9,755 bases of DNA, taken from the NCBI GenBank assembly GCA_900769475.1, contig CAAGGQ010000131.1, forward strand, positions 1 to 9,755. The letters are read 5' to 3'. How positions within the stretch are numbered: the stretch's first letter is position 1; every line of letters starts with the position of its first letter. The notes below the pieces were generated by a model. It did no database searches and was not told the DNA's origin. It saw only the letters and a list, made by a program, of their open reading frames with translations. Source of the DNA: Clostridia bacterium. Lineage in GTDB: Bacteria > Bacillota > Clostridia > Oscillospirales > CAG-272. The position numbers were made by a program, and so were the translations under genes. Below, one piece after another: positions 1-5,915 of the stretch.

Positions 1-1602
1 AGCGATCTCGGCGTCCTCTCCCAGCTTTTCTTTCAGGATCTCCACGGCGCGGTTGGCACGATCCTCGTCTACCTCGGCACCGTAGAAGACGGTGAAGAAG
101 GCGTTGGAGGCAAATTCCGCACCAATGGAATCTAAGCATTCCTCCTCTTTATCCGAGGAGCAAAGGATCTTGCCGTCCACCAGCGCCAGGGTCTGACCGC
201 TGCTGATCTTCACTCCCTCAATGGAGGTGTCGCGCACGGCGTAGGTGATCTGTGCGGTGCGCACAGCGGCAATGGCCTCGTTCATGGAGGCGGTGTTGGT
301 GGCTTCGTCGGCATCGGGATTGAAGCCGATCATGGCCGAAATGCCCTGGGGAACGCTCTTGGTCTGCAGTACGATCACCTGCTTATCGGTGATCATCTTT
401 GCCGCCTGAACGGCCACCAGATAGATGTTTTTGTTGTTGGGAAGGACGTACACGATCTCGGCAGGAGTACGGTTCACGCCGTCAATAATATCTTGGGTGC
501 TGGGGTTCATGGTCTGACCGCCAAACACGATGTGATCGGCACCCAGATCCAGGAAGGTATCACGGATTCCATCGCCCATGCAAACGCTGACAAAGCCAAA
601 CTGCTTTTTGGGGACGGCAGGAGCCTCAACGGCAGGGGCTTCCGCAGCCTCCACCAGATCCTCATCGGCCAGCGCCGAATGCTGCAGGCGCATGTTTTCC
701 ACCTTCAGGGATTCGATCTCGCCGTATTCCAGGGCCTTTTCAATGACCTGGCCGGGATGGTTGGTGTGCACGTGAAGCTTGATGATATCCTCCGCGTCAA
801 TGAATACCACGCTGTCGCCAATGGCGCCAACGAACTCGTGGAACTCGGTGGCGGTGCCTTCGCCGCGATACTTTTTGGATTTGCCGATGATGCACTCGGT
901 GCAGTAGGCAAATACGATGGAAGACGTATCAAAATCCGCAAAATTGGCCGGATTCTGTACGGCATTGGTCTCTTCCTCGGCCAGCACGGGGTTGCTGTTC
1001 AACGCGGCCAGCATGCCGGAGATCACAAAGAGGAAGCCGTATCCACCGGCGTCCACTACGTTGGCCTCCTTCAGCACGGGAAGCAGCTCGGGGGTCTTTT
1101 TCAGAGTTTCCTCGGCCGTTTTTGCCATGGTGGTAAAGAGGTGGATGGGATCGTCCTTATAGGAATCCTTAGTGATCTTTTCCTCGGCCTTCTCGGCGCA
1201 AACCCGCATCACCGTAAGGATAGTGCCCTCGGTGGGCTGCATCACAGCCTTGTAGGCCTCATCGGTACCCTTGCGCAGAGCGCGTACCAGATCGGCTGCG
1301 CTGGCCTGATCCAAGCCCTTCAACGCCTTGGCCATGCCGCGGAAGAAGAGGGAAAGGATGGCACCCGAGTTTCCTCTGGCCGAGCGAAGGACCATATTGG
1401 CGATCTTATCGGCACAATCCGAAACCGTGCCGTCGTAATTGTTCAGGGCACGAACCGCGCTCATGGTCAGGGTCATGTTGATACCGGTGTCTCCGTCGGG
1501 AACGGGGAACACGTTCATATTATTGATGGTGGTCTTATTGTTATCCAATGCGTTGGCCGCAGAAATAACCATGCCACACAGTGTACGTCCGTCGATTAAC
1601 AT
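1..1602 (-). CDS. fakA: Fatty acid kinase FakA (DAK2/DhaL family), 3' end missing
   Basis: Partial gene; 534 codons are visible from ATG 1602 to the left edge, in frame. FakA phosphorylates fatty acids held by FakB (DegV-family) proteins, giving acyl-phosphate for phospholipid synthesis. Visible: an N-terminal DhaL-type ATP/Mg domain with VFPVPDGDTGINM (about residues 31-43), RSARGNSG (73-80), PTEGTILTV (from 123) and DAGGYGF (184-190). A middle domain follows with YCTEC and HVHTNHPG, the Cys and paired His positions typical of FakA, then an Ala/Pro/Glu-rich linker, then a C-terminal domain with GQTMNPST. Known FakA proteins are about 550 residues, so only a short C-terminal piece should be missing. 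The start lies 9 nt after the degV stop, and its AGAGG (1608-1612) touches that stop codon, suggesting translational coupling. Family assignment is firm; the exact lipid substrate is unknown. Confidence 0.94.
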   Translation of the reverse strand, partial: MLIDGRTLCGMVISAANALDNNKTTINNMNVFPVPDGDTGINMTLTMSAVRALNNYDGTVSDCADKIANMVLRSARGNSGAILSLFFRGMAKALKGLDQASAADLVRALRKGTDEAYKAVMQPTEGTILTVMRVCAEKAEEKITKDSYKDDPIHLFTTMAKTAEETLKKTPELLPVLKEANVVDAGGYGFLFVISGMLAALNSNPVLAEEETNAVQNPANFADFDTSSIVFAYCTECIIGKSKKYRGEGTATEFHEFVGAIGDSVVFIDAEDIIKLHVHTNHPGQVIEKALEYGEIESLKVENMRLQHSALADEDLVEAAEAPAVEAPAVPKKQFGFVSVCMGDGIRDTFLDLGADHIVFGGQTMNPSTQDIIDGVNRTPAEIVYVLPNNKNIYLVAVQAAKMITDKQVIVLQTKSVPQGISAMIGFNPDADEATNTASMNEAIAAVRTAQITYAVRDTSIEGVKISSGQTLALVDGKILCSSDKEEECLDSIGAEFASNAFFTVFYGAEVDEDRANRAVEILKEKLGEDAEIA

Positions 1603-1611
1603 ATCCGCCTC

Positions 1612-2475
1612 TTACCTCTCGTTTCCAAAGAAGAATAATGCCAGGGTGCCGGGACCGGAGTGGGAGCCGATTACGGGCCCAACGTAGTTGATTTCTACCT
1701 GAGGAATACCCAGCTCGGTTTTTACGCGATTGGCAAGGTATTGAGCATCGTCAATGCAATCGCCGTGGCTAATGTAAACCACCTCGTTCCCCGTGGGGAG
1801 CATGGAGTTCTTCATGTTGTTGAACATGGCGTCGATGGAAGCCTTGCGTCCTCTTGCCTTGGATACGTTGATCAGCTTTCCGGCATTGTCCACGTGCAGG
1901 ACCGGCTTGATATTGAGCAGGGAGCCTACCACAGCAGTGGCGGCGCTCACCCGTCCGCCTCTCTTGAGGAAGAAGAGATCATCCACGGTAAACCAGTGGC
2001 AAAGGTGCAGTTTGTTGTTTTCTACAAAATCGCGAACCTCCTCGATGGAGGCACCGCGTTCCTTCATTTTTACGGCGTGATAGACTAAAAGTCCCTGTCC
2101 CATGGAGGCACAAAGGGTATCCACAGCAAAGAATTTTCCGTTGGGATAGTTCTCTCGCAACTCGTCCATGGCAACGGCGGCGGCACCAAAGGTGCTGCTC
2201 AGACCGGAGGAGAAGCCCAGGTACAAAACATCCAATCCCTCCTCTGCGGCGGCGGTGAAGGTCTCCAGGAATTTTTCAATGTTTACCGCGGCGGTAGATG
2301 CCGATTTTTTGGCACGCAGCTTGGCGTAGATCTCCTTGATGTCCACCCGATCGTTTGGCAGGGGGGATTCCCCCTCCACAATCACATCGAGCTGCATGAC
2401 GCGAAGCCCCAGCTCCCCATACATTTCGGGGGTGAGATCCGCGCAGGAATCGGTAAAGATGACAAAATCTCTCAT
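1612..2475 (-). CDS. DegV family fatty-acid-binding protein (FakB-like)
   Basis: A 287-residue protein of normal DegV length. DegV/FakB proteins bind a fatty acid and present it to FakA for phosphorylation in the cytoplasm. Visible family landmarks: the N-terminal FTDSCADLTPEM (7-18), a Ser/Thr-rich SAST near 58-61 where FakB proteins carry a carboxylate-binding loop, FSSGLSSTFG (88-97), LKRGGRVS (170-177) and the C-terminal IGSHSGPGTLAL (269-280). The start ATG at 2475 has an AAAGGAG (2484-2490) 8 nt upstream. It sits 53 nt downstream of the MarR gene and immediately upstream of fakA on the same strand. No separate promoter is obvious in the 53-nt gap, so co-transcription of all three genes is likely. 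Pairing with FakA in one operon makes the FakB role more probable than an unrelated DegV role; chain-length specificity cannot be read from sequence. Confidence 0.93.
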   Translation of the reverse strand: MRDFVIFTDSCADLTPEMYGELGLRVMQLDVIVEGESPLPNDRVDIKEIYAKLRAKKSASTAAVNIEKFLETFTAAAEEGLDVLYLGFSSGLSSTFGAAAVAMDELRENYPNGKFFAVDTLCASMGQGLLVYHAVKMKERGASIEEVRDFVENNKLHLCHWFTVDDLFFLKRGGRVSAATAVVGSLLNIKPVLHVDNAGKLINVSKARGRKASIDAMFNNMKNSMLPTGNEVVYISHGDCIDDAQYLANRVKTELGIPQVEINYVGPVIGSHSGPGTLALFFFGNER

Positions 2476-2528
2476 AATTTTAACTCCTTTTTTATTCTAA
2501 GGCAAGGACGGGAAATGAGGCCCGGCGG

Positions 2529-3044
2529 TCAACTACCGCATTTGCCGTTGGATGGTGCTACGGGAACGTTGGAAAACAGCGCTTCGGGATCGGTCTCTTC
2601 GGCCAGGATCCGAAGGTTGTTGTACATTTTTTCCATGGTGTTATAAAAGACCATCAGATCGTGATCGCTGATTCCCTCGCTGACGCGATTTTGGATCTCC
2701 ATGCCCTTTTGGGAAATGCTTTGGGCCAGCTCCTTGCCCTTTTCGGTCAAGGTAATGCGGGAGTTGTAGCTGATGCGCTTTCCACGGGTGATCTTTTCCA
2801 TTTGAATATAGCCGTGCTCCAAGAGATCCTCGATCTCACGGGAGATCAGGGAGCGGGAGATCATGTTGCGGGAGGCCAGCTCGGAGGCGGTCAATCCCTC
2901 GGGGTGAGTATGAAGCTCGTAGATCCAGAAAATATGAACGTTTTTGATGCCAAAGCAGGGGGCAAAGTCGAATTTCAACTTGTTAATGTATTTGCTGATG
3001 GCGTTGATCCGCAATACAAAAAAAGAAAACCGCTCTTTTATCAT
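2529..3044 (-). CDS. MarR family transcriptional regulator
   Basis: A 171-residue winged-helix regulator. Visible: an N-terminal amphipathic helix (about 5-25) as in MarR dimerisation regions, then the winged helix-turn-helix at about 50-95, with LTASELASRNMISRSLISREIEDLLEHGYI as helix-turn-helix and recognition helix (given here as 51-80), the wing TRGKRISYNSRITLT, and a C-terminal dimerisation helix. MarR proteins bind palindromic operators as dimers and often repress their own operon. Position as first gene before a FakB-type gene and fakA suggests control of exogenous fatty acid use (inference; FabT is a MarR-type lipid regulator in streptococci, but orthology is not shown). The start is awkward: AAGGAG (3061-3066) is 16 nt from ATG 3044, an in-frame TAA lies just upstream, and no closer in-frame start exists. 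The C-terminal tail NGKCGS carries one Cys of unknown relevance. Confidence 0.88.
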   Translation of the reverse strand: MIKERFSFFVLRINAISKYINKLKFDFAPCFGIKNVHIFWIYELHTHPEGLTASELASRNMISRSLISREIEDLLEHGYIQMEKITRGKRISYNSRITLTEKGKELAQSISQKGMEIQNRVSEGISDHDLMVFYNTMEKMYNNLRILAEETDPEALFSNVPVAPSNGKCGS

Positions 3045-3075
3045 GGGTCGGTTGCATTATCTCCTTATCGATGTC

Positions 3076-3102
3076 TCGGTTTGAAAAGGCCATATAAACC
3101 GA
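3076..3102. repeat. Inverted repeat in the MarR-operon leader (candidate operator)
   Basis: TCGGTTT (3076-3082) and AAACCGA (3096-3102) form 7-bp arms around a 13-nt spacer. The repeat lies just downstream of the -10 box, near the expected transcription start and upstream of the ribosome binding site. A MarR dimer could bind here for autoregulation, or the RNA could form a weak hairpin. The symmetry is seen; the function is inferred. Confidence 0.4.
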
Positions 3103-3112
3103 TTGTACCTAT

Positions 3113-3141
3113 ATTATAACAGATTCATGTTTACTTGTCAA
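3113..3141 (-). promoter_or_regulatory. Perfect consensus sigma-A promoter for the MarR-degV-fakA operon
   Basis: On the minus strand, -35 TTGACA (3136-3141) and -10 TATAAT (3113-3118) are separated by exactly 17 nt, with an extended -10 TG one base before the -10. All twelve core bases match consensus. Transcription would start near 3106, giving a leader of about 60 nt. A promoter this strong usually needs repression, which fits an autoregulatory MarR protein. Confidence 0.9.
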
Positions 3142-3160
3142 CATTTTTTGCGAATTTTCC

Positions 3161-3204
3161 AAAGAAAAATCGCCTCGATTTCCTTTTTTTCGGAAGTCGA
3201 GGCG
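3161..3204 (-). terminator. Intrinsic terminator of murC
   Basis: On the minus strand, CGCCTCGA (3197-3204) pairs with TCGAGGCG (3171-3178). The stem continues past one mismatch with TTCC/GGAA, closing on an A-rich loop, and is followed by ATTTTTCTTT (3161-3170). It begins 11 nt after the murC stop and separates murC from the MarR operon promoter. Confidence 0.9.
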
Positions 3205-3215
3205 AGAGCGGCGTA

Positions 3216-4607
3216 TTATTGGAGCAAAAGAGGATAGATGCGATCGATATCTCCGGCCCCCATCACCAGCACCAGATCCCCCGGGGCGGCTTCTTGGCGC
3301 AGCCGTTGTGCCAGGTTCTCCAGGGAAGGTGCGTGAGCGGCGTGGGGACCGACGGCACGGGCCAGGGCGGCGGAGTTGACTCCCACGGTGTTTTGTTCCC
3401 GTGCGGCGTAAATGTCGGCAAAATAGACCCGATCTACCCCTTGGAAGGCGGCAACGAACTCCTCCCAGAGGCCTGCGGTGCGGCTGTACGTATGAGGCTG
3501 ATAAACACAAAGGATCCGTTGATATCCCATTTCTCTTGCACCTTCCAGGGTGGCGCGAATCTCCTTGGGATGGTGAGCGTAATCGTCGTAGACGTGGGCG
3601 CCGTTCAGTGTTCCCTTGAATTCCATGCGGCGGTGAGCGCCCTCAAAGGTGCCGAGCCCTTCCCGAATGACCGAAAAGGGAAGTCCACAGAGTATGGCCA
3701 CGGCAGCGGCGGCCAGGGCGTTGTAGACCATATGCCGTCCGTGAACCCGCAGGGAAATGCGACCCAGGCATTCCTGCTTTTGATATAGAGAAAAGCTGAT
3801 CCCCTCGGGGGTGGAGTTGATCTCCCGCGCCGTAAAATCGGCGGTGAGATCCTCCAGGGCAAAGGTGACGCGCTGTCCGGGATAGTCCCGAAGGGCTGCC
3901 ATGGTTTCTTCGTCGTCGGCATTGCAGAGCACGCGGTCAGTCTTGTTGGCGTAGGCCAGGAAGGAGGCGCGGATCTGTTCCATGCTGTGAAAATAATCCA
4001 CGTGGTCCATTTCCACGTTCAAGATCACGGCAAGAGTTGGGGAAAAATCCAGGAAGGAATCCATATACTCGCAGGCCTCAAACAGAAAGTGATCCCGCTG
4101 TTTGCCCACTCGATAGGTAGCATTTTCAAAGAAGGGAAGCTCGGCACCGCAGAGCACCGTGGGATCGGCACCCTTGGCAAAAATGCCGGCGCACATGGCG
4201 GTGCAGGTGCTTTTTCCGTGCATGCCGGCAATACCCACCCGGGTTCGGTAGCCGGTCATGAGGTAGTTTAAGTAGTCCGAGCGGGAGATCAAGGGGAGCC
4301 CCTGCGCTTTTGCTTCTTGATATTCGGGATTGGATTCGCTGATGGCAACGGTGTAGACCACGGCGTCATAGCCCTCCAGATGAGCGGCGTCATGCCCCAA
4401 AAAGATCTCGGCACCGCTTTGCCGGAGCATCTCGGTCTGGGCGTTCTCTCGCTGGTCGGAGCCTCCCACACCGTAGCCCCAGAGCAGGGAGATTTTGGCC
4501 AGCGCCGACATGCTGATGCCGCCAATGCCAATGAAGAAGATCCGCCGGCGTCCCAGCAGCCGCTGCTCGATGCCTCGGCTTCCGTAATGTGTATTTTCAA
4601 TGGACAT
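3216..4607 (-). CDS. murC: UDP-N-acetylmuramate--L-alanine ligase MurC
   Basis: A 463-residue Mur ligase, normal for MurC. It adds L-alanine to UDP-MurNAc with ATP in the cytoplasm, the first peptide step of peptidoglycan precursor synthesis. Visible: N-terminal UDP-binding motif FIGIGGISMSALA (25-37); ATP P-loop GIAGMHGKSTCTA (125-137), with Ser where most MurC have Thr after the Lys; EACEYMDSF (177-185); NVEMDHVDYF (197-206); HMVYNALAA (292-300); GAHRRMEFKG (323-332); DDYAHHPKEI (341-350); and QPHTYSRT (370-377). The DDYAHHP motif and the GIGGISMSALA segment point to MurC rather than MurD/E/F; Mpl is an alternative, but no other mur genes are present to test this. Start ATG 4607 has GGAGG (4614-4618) 6 nt upstream. 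It is divergent from spoVG and appears monocistronic because a strong terminator follows. Confidence 0.95.
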   Translation of the reverse strand: MSIENTHYGSRGIEQRLLGRRRIFFIGIGGISMSALAKISLLWGYGVGGSDQRENAQTEMLRQSGAEIFLGHDAAHLEGYDAVVYTVAISESNPEYQEAKAQGLPLISRSDYLNYLMTGYRTRVGIAGMHGKSTCTAMCAGIFAKGADPTVLCGAELPFFENATYRVGKQRDHFLFEACEYMDSFLDFSPTLAVILNVEMDHVDYFHSMEQIRASFLAYANKTDRVLCNADDEETMAALRDYPGQRVTFALEDLTADFTAREINSTPEGISFSLYQKQECLGRISLRVHGRHMVYNALAAAAVAILCGLPFSVIREGLGTFEGAHRRMEFKGTLNGAHVYDDYAHHPKEIRATLEGAREMGYQRILCVYQPHTYSRTAGLWEEFVAAFQGVDRVYFADIYAAREQNTVGVNSAALARAVGPHAAHAPSLENLAQRLRQEAAPGDLVLVMGAGDIDRIYPLLLQ

Positions 4608-4620
4608 GCTCTACCTCCGT

Positions 4621-4657
4621 ATCCCTTCGGGGGATCTTTGACGCTCCATGGCGTCAA
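4621..4657 (-). promoter_or_regulatory. Two small stem-loops in the murC leader
   Basis: Two perfect inverted repeats sit immediately upstream of the murC ribosome binding site. TTGACGC (4638-4644) and GCGTCAA (4651-4657) close on a 6-nt loop. ATCCC (4621-4625) and GGGAT (4631-4635) close on a 5-nt loop. The nearer stem ends 3 nt from the GGAGG at 4614-4618, so folding could affect ribosome access. No T-run follows, so these are not terminators. I recognise no riboswitch family. Confidence 0.4.
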
Positions 4658-4671
4658 TTCTAAATTTTATG

Positions 4672-4711
4672 GCCAAAATATGGATCACTTTTGGCAAAAA
4701 TACTGCCAAAA
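4672..4711. repeat. Alternating GCCAAAA / TTTTGGC / GCCAAAA elements between murC and spoVG
   Basis: GCCAAAA (4672-4678), TTTTGGC (4689-4695) and GCCAAAA (4705-4711) lie in a row. The middle copy can pair with either neighbour; with the right-hand one the arms extend to 8 bp (TTTTGGCA/TGCCAAAA) around a 7-nt loop. The two pairings exclude each other. This could be a tandem operator for a dimeric regulator or a switchable RNA structure in the murC leader. I could not place a convincing murC promoter nearby, so the role is open. Confidence 0.45.
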
Positions 4712-4744
4712 AAATTGGAAATTCACAAAAAGATTCCGTTTTCA

Positions 4745-4775
4745 TTGAATAACCTTCACATAACGCGATTATACT
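4745..4775 (+). promoter_or_regulatory. Possible spoVG promoter
   Basis: A TTGAAT (4745-4750) and a TATACT (4770-4775) resemble -35 and -10 boxes, but the spacer is 19 nt rather than 17. Transcription would start near 4782, about 29 nt before spoVG. In Bacillus subtilis spoVG uses sigma-H; I see no properly spaced sigma-H site here. The promoter call is therefore weak. Confidence 0.4.
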
Positions 4776-4810
4776 GATTACAGTAGATTGAAACGATTGG
4801 AGGATTTACC

Positions 4811-5110
4811 ATGCAGATTACCGATATTAAGGTGCGCAAGCTATTTGAAGAGGGCCCCATGAAAGCCATTATTTCGGTGACGTTTGACGGTCAGCTTGCC
4901 GTTCACGACATCAAAGTGATCAACGCCAGAGATAAGTTTTTTATCGTGATGCCCAGCCGCAAGAACCCCGACGATACCTACCGTGATATCGTACATCCCA
5001 TCAACGCGCAGTTCCGTGGGATGCTGGAGTCGGCGATCATTGAGGCATACGAGGCTGCCGTGGAGCAGGCCAAGCTGGAAACCGTAGAGGAAGATCCCGC
5101 TACCGTTTGA
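4811..5110 (+). CDS. spoVG: SpoVG family regulator
   Basis: A 99-residue protein matching the SpoVG family in length (about 97 in Bacillus subtilis) and sequence. Hallmarks are the N-terminal MQITDIKVRKL, MKAIISVTFDGQLAVHDIKVI, the central FIVMPSRKNPDDTYRDIVHPIN (two segments, about 39-60) and the helical C-terminus RGMLESAIIEAYEAAVEQ. SpoVG is a small cytoplasmic nucleic-acid-binding protein that modulates gene expression, sporulation and cell-division timing in several Firmicutes. The start ATG 4811 has GGAGG (4799-4803) 7 nt upstream. It is a single-gene unit: divergent from murC and closed by a strong hairpin 20 nt after its stop. Presence of spoVG alone does not prove sporulation, because the family also occurs in non-spore-formers. 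Confidence 0.95.
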   Translation: MQITDIKVRKLFEEGPMKAIISVTFDGQLAVHDIKVINARDKFFIVMPSRKNPDDTYRDIVHPINAQFRGMLESAIIEAYEAAVEQAKLETVEEDPATV

Positions 5111-5131
5111 TTTCGTATTGCACGCACAAAG

Positions 5132-5164
5132 ACGAGTCCGCCCTCGGGCGGCTCGTTTTTTGTT
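5132..5164 (+). terminator. Terminator of spoVG, facing the convergent phosphodiesterase gene
   Basis: ACGAG (5132-5136) pairs with CTCGT (5152-5156) and CCGCC (5138-5142) with GGCGG (5147-5151), with one bulged T and a 4-nt loop. A run of T follows (5156-5162). The structure lies between two convergent genes. On the minus strand the trailing T-run is weak, so it mainly serves spoVG. Confidence 0.9.
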
Positions 5165-5171
5165 TCATGGG

Positions 5172-5693
5172 TCACGGAGCGGTATCCAGCGTGCCGTGAG
5201 AAAGCAGAACGCCGCTCTCGGTTACGTGGAGGGTGCCAAAGCTTCCCCCGTGTCCAATGCTTCCGGGATTGAAGAGGGTGACAGGATGGGAGAAAACGGT
5301 GTTTCCGACCTGCGTTCCCGCGGGGAGCGTTTGCTCCAGGGGCTCGTGGGTATGGCCAAACAGCACCACGTGAGCGTCGACCTCGGCGGCACGGTGGAGT
5401 AGGGCTCCCAGCCCTCCCTTGACCCGGTATCGGTGGCCATGGGTCATCAGGATCCGATGTTCCTCCACGGTAAACAGATCCTCCTCGGGGCAGGGAAAGG
5501 GAAGTTCGCCCCAAAAAAGATCGCAGTTGCCGCAAACGGCACGCGTTGGCGTTCCCGCAAGGTCGGCCGTCCACAGATCCCTGGCGCCGTCCCCTAAAAA
5601 GAGGATCAGATCGGGCCGGCGAAGCTGGCGGCGCAGGGCGCGCTCCATTTCGTAGCCGTGACCGTGGGAATCCGAAAAGATCAAGATATCCAA
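5172..5693 (-). CDS. YfcE/MJ0936-type metallophosphoesterase
   Basis: A 173-residue cytoplasmic phosphodiesterase of the small calcineurin-like family, of typical length. Metal-binding motifs run in order: FSDSHGH (6-12), LGDG (33-36), GNCD (55-58, usually GNH/GNC-D), THGHRY (84-89), GHTHEP (113-118) and FNPGS (141-145). Family members hydrolyse phosphodiester bonds with two metal ions; the physiological substrate is usually unknown. I chose the TTG start at 5693 (MDILIFSDSHG), because AGGAG (5702-5706) is 8 nt upstream and family proteins begin right at this strand. A longer frame from TTG 5717 would run through that ribosome binding site and add eight unsupported residues. The gene is convergent with spoVG and divergent from the lipoprotein gene. 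In many Firmicutes this family follows rph/rdgB-type genes; that context is absent here. Confidence 0.92.
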   Translation of the reverse strand: MDILIFSDSHGHGYEMERALRRQLRRPDLILFLGDGARDLWTADLAGTPTRAVCGNCDLFWGELPFPCPEEDLFTVEEHRILMTHGHRYRVKGGLGALLHRAAEVDAHVVLFGHTHEPLEQTLPAGTQVGNTVFSHPVTLFNPGSIGHGGSFGTLHVTESGVLLSHGTLDTAP

Positions 5694-5732
5694 AACACAT
5701 TCTCCTGTTCCATGCAAAGGTACTCTGCTATT

Positions 5733-5761
5733 ATTATAGCACCGAATCGGGCGTTCTGCAA
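5733..5761 (-). promoter_or_regulatory. Promoter of the metallophosphoesterase gene
   Basis: On the minus strand, a perfect -10 TATAAT (5733-5738) is preceded by a 17-nt spacer and a weak -35 TTGCAG (5756-5761). Transcription would start near 5726, about 33 nt before the TTG start, which leaves room for the AGGAG site. Confidence 0.7.
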
Positions 5762-5850
5762 GCGTCTGGCGCGAAAAAGATTCTTTATTTATCCTTATCG
5801 AGTCGAAAAAATAGACAAAAAGGCGGGAACAGATTTATGAAAAATGAGGA

Positions 5851-5879
5851 TTGCCAATTCATCCCGTTTGTGATATAAT
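5851..5879 (+). promoter_or_regulatory. Promoter of the EEP-domain lipoprotein gene
   Basis: A -35 TTGCCA (5851-5856), a 17-nt spacer and an extended -10 TGATATAAT (5871-5879) form a strong housekeeping promoter. Transcription would start near 5886, about 30 nt before the start codon. A ribosome binding site AAGGAG (5903-5908) lies 7 nt before the ATG. Confidence 0.85.
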
Positions 5880-5915
5880 ATTCCTGTTACAGAGAAACAA
5901 AAAAGGAGAAAATCA

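Noticed and set aside
493..1599. A 368-codon plus-strand frame opposite fakA
   Set aside because: It is the codon-aligned antisense shadow of fakA, whose minus-strand frame carries clear kinase motifs.
4745..4775. Sigma-H promoter for spoVG, as in Bacillus subtilis
   Set aside because: A GAAT and a GGAAAT are present upstream, but the distance between them (24 nt) does not fit the sigma-H spacing.
4978..5700. A 240-codon minus-strand frame overlapping the phosphodiesterase and spoVG
   Set aside because: Its sequence is rich in Arg, Pro and Gly with no domain, runs antisense through the end of spoVG, and competes with a frame that has all metallophosphoesterase motifs.
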